A stretch of 64,000 bases of DNA from assembly GCA_022394775.1 (NCBI GenBank), contig JAGFCB010000095.1, positions 1-64,000 of the forward strand. Reading direction: 5' to 3'. How positions within the stretch are numbered: the first letter of the stretch is position 1; each line of letters opens with the position of its first letter. Position numbers and translations under genes: made by a program. The notes below the pieces were generated by a model. It did no database searches. It worked only from the letters and a program-made list of their open reading frames with translations, and was not told where the DNA came from. Below, piece after piece: positions 1-9,558 of this stretch. The stretch is from Candidatus Poribacteria bacterium. GTDB lineage: Bacteria; Poribacteria; WGA-4E; WGA-3G.

Positions 1-9
1 CCGTCCTTT

Positions 10-432
10 ATGTCAACATTACAACAACGACTCGCTACAGAACAACGTGAACCTGATAGCATTAGGGATATTACGGCAACAGGTTGGGGTAGATTATTAG
101 ACGTATTTAAAAGACAGCACTTCGCTTTCCGCCGCCCCAGATGGGCGTTCAGCGGTATCATCGCATTAATGCTCGCCGCAGTCGGGACATTTTTCTATCA
201 AGACGGTGCCTTCTTCAATCGGGACCTGCGTCCAGCATCAGTAGCACCGGTGTCTCAAAGCGGGCAAATAGCAACATCATCTGAGGAACTTCCGGAAAGA
301 TTGCCACGTTTCCGTACAGACCGTAGCCAGTTTCAGCAGGGCAGTATCCTTTCGACACCGAGGCAACCGACGCAGCAGCGTTATATGTTAAAGCAGGTCA
401 GTTATACCACCACCACCAGCGGCGGGCTTTAA
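10..432 (+). CDS. Single-TM protein, possibly the C-terminal part of an anti-sigma-like protein; 5' end may lie outside the window
   Basis: ORF with one hydrophobic segment (WAFSGIIALMLAAVGTFF) directly upstream of an HtrA-like gene; family call is weak. Confidence 0.45.
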   Translation: MSTLQQRLATEQREPDSIRDITATGWGRLLDVFKRQHFAFRRPRWAFSGIIALMLAAVGTFFYQDGAFFNRDLRPASVAPVSQSGQIATSSEELPERLPRFRTDRSQFQQGSILSTPRQPTQQRYMLKQVSYTTTTSGGL

Positions 433-484
433 TTGAGCCATACATGAGAAACGCGTCCGAAAGATAAAACAAGGATATAACATA

Positions 485-1678
485 ATGTACGCAATAGAAT
501 CAAAACGTCAACAATTCATCATCGGAGTGCTCAGTCTATTTTTCTATACGATCACCCCCAGCCTCGCGAATGAAAACGTGCTGCAGTTGCTCGAAAAGGA
601 ATTTCAGAAGGTCGTCACTGACGCGCGGCCCGCGGTTGTGAAAGTTGTAGCGACACAGGCGATATCGGTACCGCTCTCACCGGACGCTGACAAATTGGTA
701 TTAACTCGCGAAAATATCGGATCTGGTATTGTTATTGACGCCGCTGGGCACATCGTGACAACAACGTTTGAAATGGATTCACCAAGCAAAGTTGAAGTTA
801 TCTTTAACGATGGAGCCGTTTCTTCAGCTGAACTTATCGGCACTGATATATTCACGGACATCGCGGTACTCCGAGTCGCGGAGGCACATTCGCCCCGCAT
901 ACATTCACAGCAGTCTGAAACCGCAGCACCCGTACAATCCCGAACTTTATCGCGGCATAAGGCACTTATGTCGAGAAAATTTAGAACCACAACCCCGGTG
1001 AAGTGGGGCAACTCTTCAAAAATCAATACCGGTTCTTGGGTTGTAACGATAGGAAGCTCTTACGGACATAGCCCGATTGTCTCTTTCGGCATCGTCGGAG
1101 GTCGGGATACCTTACCCAATCAAATGTGTAGAGAATTGATTAAAATCAATGCATCGGTCACCCCGGGCAACAGCGGCGGTGCTGTTGTGAACACATCAGG
1201 AGAGGTCGTTGGAATGATACTCGCTGTGTTAACAGAACCCCCCAATACCACCAATCCAACGGTTGACGCGCTGCTTCAGGGAAAACTTCCACCGGACATT
1301 ACACAATTTCTGTTTCAAGAGCCAGCGCAAACTGTTCGCAATCAAGAGATTACCTTTGCAATGCCGATGGAGACAGTTCGCGCGGTCGCCGAAGAAATTA
1401 TTGAACACGGAAAAGTCGCACGCGGCTGGCTCGGCGTTGAAGTCGATGTCAGTGAGGTAGGTGTCTTCGTTACGGGTGTGGCTCCAGGCAGTCCGGCACA
1501 CAAAAGTGGACTTTTACCGAGAGATTTTATCCTCGAATTTAACAAAGTGCCTGTCCGCTCCTATGATGAGCTGTTGAGATGCGTTGTGACTGAGCGACCC
1601 GCCACGAAGGTCCAACTCAAAATCGGTAGAAACGGCTCCGAACAACATTGTACAGTAATATTAGGCGAGAAACAGTAA
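485..1678 (+). CDS. HtrA/DegP-like trypsin-fold protein with C-terminal PDZ domain
   Basis: Signal peptide, GSGIVID, TDIAVLRV, TPGNSGGAVVN, then PDZ (GWLGVEVDVSEVGVFVTGVAPGSPAHKSGL); catalytic His position appears substituted. Confidence 0.88.
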   Translation: MYAIESKRQQFIIGVLSLFFYTITPSLANENVLQLLEKEFQKVVTDARPAVVKVVATQAISVPLSPDADKLVLTRENIGSGIVIDAAGHIVTTTFEMDSPSKVEVIFNDGAVSSAELIGTDIFTDIAVLRVAEAHSPRIHSQQSETAAPVQSRTLSRHKALMSRKFRTTTPVKWGNSSKINTGSWVVTIGSSYGHSPIVSFGIVGGRDTLPNQMCRELIKINASVTPGNSGGAVVNTSGEVVGMILAVLTEPPNTTNPTVDALLQGKLPPDITQFLFQEPAQTVRNQEITFAMPMETVRAVAEEIIEHGKVARGWLGVEVDVSEVGVFVTGVAPGSPAHKSGLLPRDFILEFNKVPVRSYDELLRCVVTERPATKVQLKIGRNGSEQHCTVILGEKQ

Positions 1679-1683
1679 CACGC

Positions 1684-2775
1684 CTAACGCGTTATCTTCT
1701 CAAACTCGGCGAGGTACGCTGCCGCGATTTCACGGTTCCCCTTGATAATCAACAAATTCTCGTCATTCCGCTTCTCAGCGTTCTTTGAGAAATTGTAGGA
1801 CCCCGTAATCACCGTCTCCGCATCAATAACGATTACTTTGTGGTGCATATCCCCTCCGTTTCTATCCAGAACAACTGGCAACCCGGCCTTTTTCATTGCC
1901 TCATATTCGGAGTATTTATCGACTTGCCGCTCTTCAAAAACACCTTGGACATCAATCCCGGACTTAAAGCGGTCCCGCATCGCATTGCCAAGCATATCGT
2001 GCGTAAACGCAAACGCCATAAAATGAATAGACTTTTCCGCGGAATTGATCTCTTTCAGAAGTGGCGAAATCGTATCATTCCCCGGCGAGAAATAGGTGAA
2101 AATCTGCATCCCATCCGCCAATGCTATCTTCGGATACGCGATAAACGCACCAGCGGACTTTTTACCCTGTGGATCAAGGAAGAGGTCTCGGAACTCTTGT
2201 GTAAAGTTATACGCCAACGGTACCGAATCAATGAAGATAACGTTATTGTTGTTTCTATACGCGCCGTTATAAGTCGTATTATAGGAACCCGTCCAGACGT
2301 ACCGCTCATCAATTACAATAAATTTGTGATGCATCAACCCGTCATGATCGTCATCATCAGCGACAGAGATGCCGACTTCTTGCAACCGTTCAATTTCCGC
2401 TTCATCAACATTATCTGTCTCAGTAACAACACGTACCTGCACACCGCGATGATGCGCTTCAATTAAAGCATCGGCGATGGGCGCAGAATCCAAACGATAA
2501 AGTGCTGCATCAATCTGCATTGCAGCATCTGCAAGTCTGGCGACAAGCCGTTTGTCAAGCGAATACGGGGTATTCTTATCAATCGGTGCTGTTGAAACAC
2601 CGCTAAAATAGACATCCCATGTCCGATCAGCAGTCTCTTGAGACTTTCGAGTATAATATCTGAGGAGGAAACCCACCGCGACTGCAACACACAAAACGAA
2701 AAGAAGCTGAATCCATCTGGAGGACTTATTTGTGTCCGCTGCAACATCCGGCTGTTGATCTGAATCAACGTTCAT
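1684..2775 (-). CDS. Phospholipase D-like / nuclease family protein with N-terminal TM
   Basis: Two HKD motifs: HHKFIVIDERYVWTGSYN and HHKVIVIDAETVITGSYN. Confidence 0.88.
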   Translation of the reverse strand: MNVDSDQQPDVAADTNKSSRWIQLLFVLCVAVAVGFLLRYYTRKSQETADRTWDVYFSGVSTAPIDKNTPYSLDKRLVARLADAAMQIDAALYRLDSAPIADALIEAHHRGVQVRVVTETDNVDEAEIERLQEVGISVADDDDHDGLMHHKFIVIDERYVWTGSYNTTYNGAYRNNNNVIFIDSVPLAYNFTQEFRDLFLDPQGKKSAGAFIAYPKIALADGMQIFTYFSPGNDTISPLLKEINSAEKSIHFMAFAFTHDMLGNAMRDRFKSGIDVQGVFEERQVDKYSEYEAMKKAGLPVVLDRNGGDMHHKVIVIDAETVITGSYNFSKNAEKRNDENLLIIKGNREIAAAYLAEFEKITR

Positions 2776-2818
2776 ATTCTTTCCTTAACTCTGACAACGC
2801 GAATTGCCAAGCCTTATC

Positions 2819-3709
2819 TTAAACACCCCATCTTTGGCGTGATGCCTCCAACGACTCAATCTCGGCATCTTGCTGCTTCCACGCGTAATGCCCTTTTGGT
2901 CTCTCACCGACCCATCTCTCATCAATCGGTTCCGACGCAAGTTGATAGCGTGTATCTGCCGTTATCCGAATTTTATTAGATGTGTTAACCAGAGAGGCAT
3001 GCATCAGAAACATACTGAAAATAATAACATCCCCGGCCGAAAACGTCGTTGTCGCCCAGTGTCCCCCAAATTTCTCGATAATTTCAAGCGGATCGTCGCT
3101 AAAATGCCCTTCAATCATATCCCGATCGACATCTGATTGTCCGTAAGTGGCGCGAACCTTATCAAAGCGGTTAGAACCGAGACAGAAAACGATGGGACCC
3201 ATATCAAGCGATACATCGCCAAAAGGTGTCCAACAAGAGTAGAGATCTTGCGTGCCTCGCCCCATAAAGACGATATCGTAATGAATCGGGGAACCTGAAC
3301 CCGGTCCAGCGGTGCGGAGCCATTTGAAATCGAACGACCGTGCCTCGCCACCGAGGAAATGCTTAAAAAAGTCCATCACCGGCGCGCCTTCGACGACCGC
3401 CTTGAACGCTGGCAGCTGCGCCAATGCTTTATTGCCCATCGAACCCGTTGATGTTGGTTCGGGATACTCTGGATTAAAGATTCCGTCCATGAGCGGTGTA
3501 TTCGGGGCAAGCATTCCTTTTGTTTCCAGTTTCTCAAGAATCTGCCGACGCGCTGTGAGCACAGTCTCTTTCTCGTGCAGCCCACGAATGAGGAGGTACC
3601 CGTCCGTTGTTATCCGTTCTTTCAGAGCATCGGGGTCGTTAAGGATGTCATTGCTATCCCGTAACTCCGTGCTGACTTCTACTTCTTGATGTAAAAAAGG
3701 GAGTTTCAT
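2819..3709 (-). CDS. Phytanoyl-CoA dioxygenase family protein
   Basis: PhyH-like length and motifs (PIHYD, GDVIIFSMFLMHASLVNTS). Confidence 0.82.
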   Translation of the reverse strand: MKLPFLHQEVEVSTELRDSNDILNDPDALKERITTDGYLLIRGLHEKETVLTARRQILEKLETKGMLAPNTPLMDGIFNPEYPEPTSTGSMGNKALAQLPAFKAVVEGAPVMDFFKHFLGGEARSFDFKWLRTAGPGSGSPIHYDIVFMGRGTQDLYSCWTPFGDVSLDMGPIVFCLGSNRFDKVRATYGQSDVDRDMIEGHFSDDPLEIIEKFGGHWATTTFSAGDVIIFSMFLMHASLVNTSNKIRITADTRYQLASEPIDERWVGERPKGHYAWKQQDAEIESLEASRQRWGV

Positions 3710-4169
3710 TCTTTAAAGTTCCTTGCAGTTCGTTTAGATCGATTATGATAATAAAAATACTTTCCGTATATCCAACCTGCCCGTTGGTTTGCCTTTTTGA
3801 TGGCTTTCAAATTCATATCGAATATAATCACGGACAATCCTCTCCTTACCCACTATATTAGCGGATTACAGAAGATATGTCAACTGTTCTTATGTAAGTC
3901 TGCAGAGGTATTCAATTGTCAGTCTTTTCCACCTTTTTCGCAAAGGCATCGCGAGCGCAGCGTGCTTCTACAGTGAAGTATCCTTAGGTAAAAATTATAG
4001 TAAAACCCGTAATTAATTGGAAACCTTCATCCGTACAACCTCCCTTATCAGGGGGTAATCTGCAGATGGGGTGAGGTGGCAGCTATTATTGGTAAAGGTC
4101 AACTTATTTTCGGACTTCACTATAAAGGATAGGAACAAAAATAGGGTGGCATTTGATAGAAATCAATGC

Positions 4170-4281
4170 CACTCTTGGAAAGATGGGCGAGGCAACCTTA
4201 GAAGAAACACCCGAACAAAACTCCCTACGAAACGCCTTCTGTTAAAGGAAAAGTGTCTACTTAATTGTAGGTTTTACTATA
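4170..4281. repeat. Direct repeat, copy 1 (flanks the His-rich gene)
   Basis: Shares CACTCTTGGAAAGAYGGGCGAGGCAACC and an identical 47-bp block CCCTACGAAACGCCTTCTGTTAAAGGAAAAGTGTCTACTTAATTGTA with 5391-5506. Confidence 0.9.
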
Positions 4282-4353
4282 AAATAATTGTGCGGATATA
4301 CAGTTGTACATCCGCACAAGAAATTTCGGATTTACAAAAAGAAGTGAAAAAAC

Positions 4354-5111
4354 TCACTTTGCTTTCAATTCAGCCCACCGTAATGCCAGAGTTTTGCGCT
4401 TTGAAGGCGCGCTTGTTGAATTGTGATTCCCAGTTGATGGATGCAGCACTTCGTGCCCATTCAGGAATGTCCCAGCAGGATAGTCATCATCATCAGGATC
4501 GTTGCTAAACCAATCTGGGTGATTCCCTTCTCTATAGACATGTGAATGTTCCGCACTATGGGTGTGCCATCCAAAATCACCGTGGTTATGTTCCCACTCG
4601 TGCGTATGCTCAATTGGACTGACACCATCTATGTGTTGCCCAATGTATTGCAATGTGTAAACATCGCTTTCAACATCGTGATCTACTTCCTGAGCATCTA
4701 ATTTCTCCAGGATCTCAGCGGCAAAATCTTCATCTGACGATCTTGCGTAAAGCACGACATGTGTGTGAGAACGTCCGTCGTGTATATGCCCACTCCCGCT
4801 AATCGAATAGAGAGGCAACAGACAGGTTACATCATCTTCTGTTGGCGTTTCGTGTTCGTGTCCCTGCCATAGGTCTAATTTATCATGAACGGTTCCTTGC
4901 GGATGGTTAACAGTGCCACGAACAGCGTGTCTATGTTGTATTTCGCTTGGGTTATGGGAATGATGCCCCGTCAAATACACATCAGTGAACTCATCAAAAG
5001 TTTGGTTATGGTCATCGTGTGCGGAAACGTTGCACACTGCAGCAAAGGCGGCGATGAGTATGAAAACTATGCTCGCGACCTTCACGGTTTGGAGGACAAC
5101 AAAATTTTTCA
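4354..5111 (-). CDS. Secreted histidine-rich protein (putative metal binding)
   Basis: ATG at 5111 with AAGGAGC RBS, signal peptide MKNFVVLQTVKVASIVFILIAAFAAVCNVSA, many H-x-H clusters, C-terminus KTLALRWAELKAK; ORF track start 5169 is less likely. Confidence 0.75.
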
Positions 5112-5259
5112 TTTTTTTGCTCCTTAGATAATTGTATATTATGTTTTTTATTTTTTTACTATAAACCATTTTTTATAATCAATCGAAAACAATTGATTTG
5201 TGCCTACTTAACGGGGGTTGTCCATGAAGGGTTTACAACGAGGAAAATCTAAATAATAA

Positions 5260-5343
5260 GACTTACGCAAAAAGCAGTAATTTCAGTAATTTTAACCCCC
5301 TAAATTCCCTTATCAGGGGACTTTAAGAGGAACTGCGTAAGTC
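5260..5343. mobile_element. MITE-like element with 10-bp terminal inverted repeats
   Basis: GACTTACGCA at 5260-5269 and TGCGTAAGTC at 5334-5343, perfect inverse; AT-rich flanks. Confidence 0.6.
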
Positions 5344-5390
5344 CTAAATAACCTAAGTTTAAAAATATGGTGACCTCTAAAAATAACAAG

Positions 5391-5506
5391 ACACTCTTGG
5401 AAAGACGGGCGAGGCAACCTCGCCCTACGAAACGCCTTCTGTTAAAGGAAAAGTGTCTACTTAATTGTACTAAAGTTTGGACAATAATTGTAGGTTTACT
5501 ATAAAA
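5391..5506. repeat. Direct repeat, copy 2
   Basis: See 4170-4281; differs by internal indels. Confidence 0.9.
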
Positions 5507-5587
5507 ATTGAAGTACTATCGTAGGTGTTTTTGCTTGGGGATTTTTTTGGGCAAAGACAGAGTTCATGATATACGCAGGCACAGGCG

Positions 5588-5618
5588 AAAAAAACGCCGA
5601 GGCCCGGGGACCTCGGCG
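5588..5618 (-). terminator. Rho-independent terminator
   Basis: Minus strand: CGCCGAGG-loop-CCTCGGCG followed by TTTTTTT; downstream of the 5646-7733 gene. Confidence 0.85.
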
Positions 5619-5645
5619 AACGCATGCCTTTTGTGTAGATCCAAA

Positions 5646-7733
5646 TTAATTTTTTACTTCAGCGGGCGGCGGTGCTTGCAACCACGCGAGATTAAATCGG
5701 TAATGCTGACGGCTGCTAATCAGATGGATAATCCCATTCTGCCCTTGGCAAACAGCGAGGTAGCCACCCGGTTCAGCACTGTTCAATCCCATCGTAAAGG
5801 GTCGCCCATCCATCGTATCAATGTCTCGGTCTTCGCCGTCATCTGTAATCAGACGGGTAGATTCCCACGTTTCGCCGTCGTTGTATGACAGCGCGCCAAA
5901 GAGACCGGTAACGAGACGTTCGTTCCCAGAAGCATCAACAACCGGCATCGGTGTCGGTTCCTTCCGGTCCCCTGTGAAAGACGCAAGGAAAAGCGGACCC
6001 TCTTGGAGCCGTAGCAGGACGCACCGCTGCCCACCCGCAACAACTGGAAATTGGGTTGCGCTGTAATGCCACGTCTTGCCATTATCCGACGAAACGCTTT
6101 TCGGCATCCGCTCATTAATCGTATCGCCGCGTCCATAAGCCATCAACCTGCCATCTGTGAGTTCAACAACAGCGGCGTGGATACCCGCGATCCAGCCGCC
6201 CTGTTTCCCGTCGGCAAATTCAGGGATCGGTTGCCCAGCACCCGGATCATACCAGGTTTCTCCATCATCGTCGCTAAGCCATATCGCGGTACCACCATCG
6301 CCGCCACTCACTGCGTCACAGGCGAGGAGTATAGAACCGTCCTGCCTCCGAAAAACCGAGGCGATCGGCATGTGTCGGAGCCGATGTTCAGGCGAAATAA
6401 AGCGCGGTTTCGACCACGTCGCACCGTTATCGTCAGAATAACGCAACACCAACGCCAAGGGTCCCCACGTTGCAGCAGCCGAAAGCCCATTAAAATGATA
6501 TATCCGTCCGTTCTCATTCCGCCACAGAGATGTCGCGTGATTGTTACGATCCGGCGGTCCCCAGAAGGGTTCCGCAGGTTCCCATTCCGGTTCACCAAAA
6601 CGCAGACGACTTGCGGCAACCGTCAACTCACGCCCGCGCTCCGTCACACAGGAATACCACGCCGCAAACATATCTCCGTTCGGGCATTCTGTTATCGCCG
6701 GGACGTGGTTATGCGCGGAGAAAAGCGGACCGTTTGAACCGTCTGGAATCTTAACGAACGTTAACGGTTCCGCAAAATAAGGTGTCTCTGGTGCCGGTGA
6801 ACTTTCGGGTTCTTGTTTAACATCACGTCCCCATAATGCCACTTTCGGTGCAGGCGTAGGCGGTGTCTCCGGCATTTCACCACAAACGACCCGAAACCCG
6901 ATGTACCAATGTTTATCTTCCGGCACCGCGCCCATCCGATTCGCCGAACGTAGGTAACACAGCAACGTCGAATGACTACCGCCCCGCGTAACCCGATACA
7001 GCCCATCTACCCTACCAATAGGATCGACTTGTGGCTCCGCTTCGTAGGGTCCGTACCAATCTTGACACCACTCCTCGACGTTCCCATGCATATCGTAAAC
7101 ACCCCACGCGTTCGGTGGCGTTTGCCCAATATGTAAAGGCACAATTTCTTCTGTACCGCGCCCGCGTCCAGCATCCGGATACCAACTCTCACCAACGTTT
7201 TTATGGAACTCCGATGGCAGTGTATCACCGGTATGAAAATGCGTCGTCGTACCTGCCCGGCAGACGTATTCCCATTCCGCCTCGGTCGGTAGTCTATACG
7301 GAAGCCCGTCTTTCTCAGAAAGCCATTCGCAGAAGCGCGTTGCATCGTGCCAATCCACAAACACCACGGCTTCGTCATCGTCCTCTGAAAATCCCAGTTT
7401 TCCGCGGAGTTCACTATGTTCAGGCTCGAATGCCTCATACTGCGCATTGGTAACCTGAAAGATACCGATATCAAACGGTGTCGTGAGCGTCACCTGATGC
7501 ACCGGTTTCTCATCCCAATCACCCTCGCGGAGATGTGCCTTCCCTTCTGTCAACTCATCTGGCAGCGACGCATCCTCCGAACCCATCATAAAAGTACCCG
7601 GTTTAATTCTAACAAATTGAATACCGAGTAAATTCGTCCATGTCTGTCCTTCAAAGGCTAATTTCTGCATAACTCCCTTTCCTATTCGGACATTGTTAAA
7701 GTTGTCTCCTATTATCACGTCTACCATTCTCAT
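5646..7733 (-). CDS. SUMF1 (formylglycine-generating-enzyme family) domain fused to exo-alpha-sialidase / BNR-repeat domain
   Basis: N-terminal FVRIKPGTFMMGSED...GNVEEWCQDWY...RGGSHS; C-terminal sialidase-like SDDNGATWSKPR, SDDDGETWYD, SSDNGKTWHY repeats. Confidence 0.85.
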   Translation of the reverse strand: MRMVDVIIGDNFNNVRIGKGVMQKLAFEGQTWTNLLGIQFVRIKPGTFMMGSEDASLPDELTEGKAHLREGDWDEKPVHQVTLTTPFDIGIFQVTNAQYEAFEPEHSELRGKLGFSEDDDEAVVFVDWHDATRFCEWLSEKDGLPYRLPTEAEWEYVCRAGTTTHFHTGDTLPSEFHKNVGESWYPDAGRGRGTEEIVPLHIGQTPPNAWGVYDMHGNVEEWCQDWYGPYEAEPQVDPIGRVDGLYRVTRGGSHSTLLCYLRSANRMGAVPEDKHWYIGFRVVCGEMPETPPTPAPKVALWGRDVKQEPESSPAPETPYFAEPLTFVKIPDGSNGPLFSAHNHVPAITECPNGDMFAAWYSCVTERGRELTVAASRLRFGEPEWEPAEPFWGPPDRNNHATSLWRNENGRIYHFNGLSAAATWGPLALVLRYSDDNGATWSKPRFISPEHRLRHMPIASVFRRQDGSILLACDAVSGGDGGTAIWLSDDDGETWYDPGAGQPIPEFADGKQGGWIAGIHAAVVELTDGRLMAYGRGDTINERMPKSVSSDNGKTWHYSATQFPVVAGGQRCVLLRLQEGPLFLASFTGDRKEPTPMPVVDASGNERLVTGLFGALSYNDGETWESTRLITDDGEDRDIDTMDGRPFTMGLNSAEPGGYLAVCQGQNGIIHLISSRQHYRFNLAWLQAPPPAEVKN

Positions 7734-7889
7734 TATACCAACTCACATCCAATTTGTCACGAAAAATTTTGGCATGAAACCCCCATATTGCTTCAGTACC
7801 TTGTAGGAGGGTTTGTAACCCAGATGGATTAATCTCTCTAATCCTGCAAATCCACGATTCTGACAACGAACATCTGTTCCTTGACCAGC

Positions 7890-7927
7890 AAAAAAAAGAC
7901 AGAAGGCCCCAAAACGGACCTCCTGCC
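7890..7927 (-). terminator. Terminator-like hairpin in the leader region of 5646-7733 (possible attenuator)
   Basis: Minus strand GGCAGGAGGTCC/GGGCCTTCTGTC (12 bp with GU pairs) followed by eight T. Confidence 0.55.
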
Positions 7928-7971
7928 TTATGATCTTGTACCCGATAAACGGAATCTCAAAAACATTTCCT

Positions 7972-8000
7972 TTGACTTTTTTCAGCATTTCTGCTATATT
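7972..8000 (+). promoter_or_regulatory. Sigma70-type promoter candidate
   Basis: TTGACT - 17 nt - TATATT upstream of the LamG gene. Confidence 0.5.
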
Positions 8001-8177
8001 ATTTATAACTTGTAGCCAGTTCTTGTCCTTTTTTCCGTTAAAATGTCCGGATTTAACCTTGGATAATTGCGGGTTACCATCAGTTTTCAAACCGGTAAAC
8101 CGCGATATTCTGCACAAGAACCTCACAAAAACAATTACTTAGAGATCGCGCAAATATCTATTTTAGGGAGTGAAATT

Positions 8178-8930
8178 TTGAAACAGAAGATTATTTTCGG
8201 GGCAATCTTCCTCGCTTTGATAAGCTTTACAACGGTTTGTGCCGCACGAGATCTTGTATTACACCTTTCCTTCGACGAATTAAATGGAAAAGTTGTGAAG
8301 GATCTGTCCGAATTCGGTAACGATGCAACCTTTAATAAAGGGGATCCAAAACTGATTGACGGTGTCTTCGGAAAAGCGATGGAGTTCGACGGAAAAACCG
8401 CTGCCGAAATTGACGACAGCGCGAGCCTTGATATCGTTGATGGCATCACCATTGAGTTCTGGGCACTGGTCAAAGGTGGAGAGGCAATCCAGAGCGGCGT
8501 TGAAAAAGGATCCGCTTGGGTGGCTGGTCTGTATAACCTCGCAGCACTTTACAACGGCGGGACGATCCTTCAATTTTTCGACCTGCCGGAACCGTGTAAC
8601 GACGACAACATCGGTCCGAGTATTCAGGACGGTGAGTGGCATTTTCTCGCTGGAACGTGGGATGGCGAGGACATCCTACTCTACATCGATGGCGAACTCG
8701 AAGCAGAGATGCCGTGTAAAGGGAAACTGAACCCCAACGACGAGTCGCTCTACATCGGTGCACGCGGCGGAAGCCAGCGGTTCCTTACCGGTGCTCTCGA
8801 TGAAATCAAAGTGTATAACTACGCCCTAACCAAAGAGGAATTGCGCCAAGATATGGAAGCACCTGTCACACTGCACGTTAATGCACAGGACAAATTAGCA
8901 ACCGTCTGGGCACGCCTCAAAACCGACTAA
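8178..8930 (+). CDS. Secreted LamG-domain (concanavalin A-like lectin) protein
   Basis: Probable TTG start at 8178, signal peptide, LamG core (LVLHLSFDELNGKVVKDLSEFGNDATF...), C-terminus KLATVWARLKTD. Confidence 0.82.
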   Translation: MKQKIIFGAIFLALISFTTVCAARDLVLHLSFDELNGKVVKDLSEFGNDATFNKGDPKLIDGVFGKAMEFDGKTAAEIDDSASLDIVDGITIEFWALVKGGEAIQSGVEKGSAWVAGLYNLAALYNGGTILQFFDLPEPCNDDNIGPSIQDGEWHFLAGTWDGEDILLYIDGELEAEMPCKGKLNPNDESLYIGARGGSQRFLTGALDEIKVYNYALTKEELRQDMEAPVTLHVNAQDKLATVWARLKTD

Positions 8931-8949
8931 CCCGCACAGCAAAGGAAAG

Positions 8950-9558
8950 TTGATGAGAACAACTCGTTATCTTTTTCCACAACTCGCAGGTTCCCAAAAC
9001 TTGCTATACATGCGTCCAACGTTTATTCTTTTCTTATTCTTAACCCTAATCGTCGGCTGCGCGCTGCCCTTCAGTAGCACCTCAACGCCTGAAGAGCAAG
9101 TCGCAGTTGTCACAACCGACAAAGGTATCGTCGTAATCGAGCTTTATCCTGATGCTGCACCCATAGCAGTAGAGAATTTCACCAAATTGATTAACCAGAA
9201 GTTTTACGACGGCTTAACATTTCATCGCAGAGTTGACGAATTCGTCGTTCAAGGCGGGTGTCCGAACGGCGATGGAACAGGCGGTCCCGGCTGGACGATT
9301 GCTGACGAGTACACGAATCCGAACCAGCGGCCACATCTCAGAGGTACAGTGGCGATGGCGCGAACCCAAGAGCCAAATTCATCCGGGAGCCAATTCTACA
9401 TTTGCTTCAAACCCCAACCCTATCTTGACGGCAATTACACCACCTTCGGCGGTGTAGTTCAAGGCATGGATGTCGTCGATCGCTTACAGATAGGCGATGT
9501 CATGACAAAAATCCGATTGGAGGCGAAGTCAAAATATGTTAAGGCAACACCAGAATAA
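8950..9558 (+). CDS. Cyclophilin-type peptidyl-prolyl cis-trans isomerase, lipoprotein-like
   Basis: FHRRVDEFVVQGGCPNGDGTGGPGW, GSQFYICF, LDGNYTTFGGVVQGMDVVD. Confidence 0.92.
   Translation: MMRTTRYLFPQLAGSQNLLYMRPTFILFLFLTLIVGCALPFSSTSTPEEQVAVVTTDKGIVVIELYPDAAPIAVENFTKLINQKFYDGLTFHRRVDEFVVQGGCPNGDGTGGPGWTIADEYTNPNQRPHLRGTVAMARTQEPNSSGSQFYICFKPQPYLDGNYTTFGGVVQGMDVVDRLQIGDVMTKIRLEAKSKYVKATPE

Noticed and set aside
604-1026. Antisense ORF within the HtrA gene (and many similar shadow ORFs in the track)
   Set aside because: Fully overlaps a convincing conserved gene; no RBS or domain signal. Same reasoning applied to 5821-6066, 16563-17039, 41941-42561 and others.
4071-4508. Plus-strand 145-aa ORF
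   Set aside because: Overlaps the direct repeat and the 3' end of the His-rich gene; composition looks non-coding.
7743-8126. Minus-strand 127-aa ORF
   Set aside because: Spans a terminator hairpin and a good plus-strand promoter; no recognisable domain.
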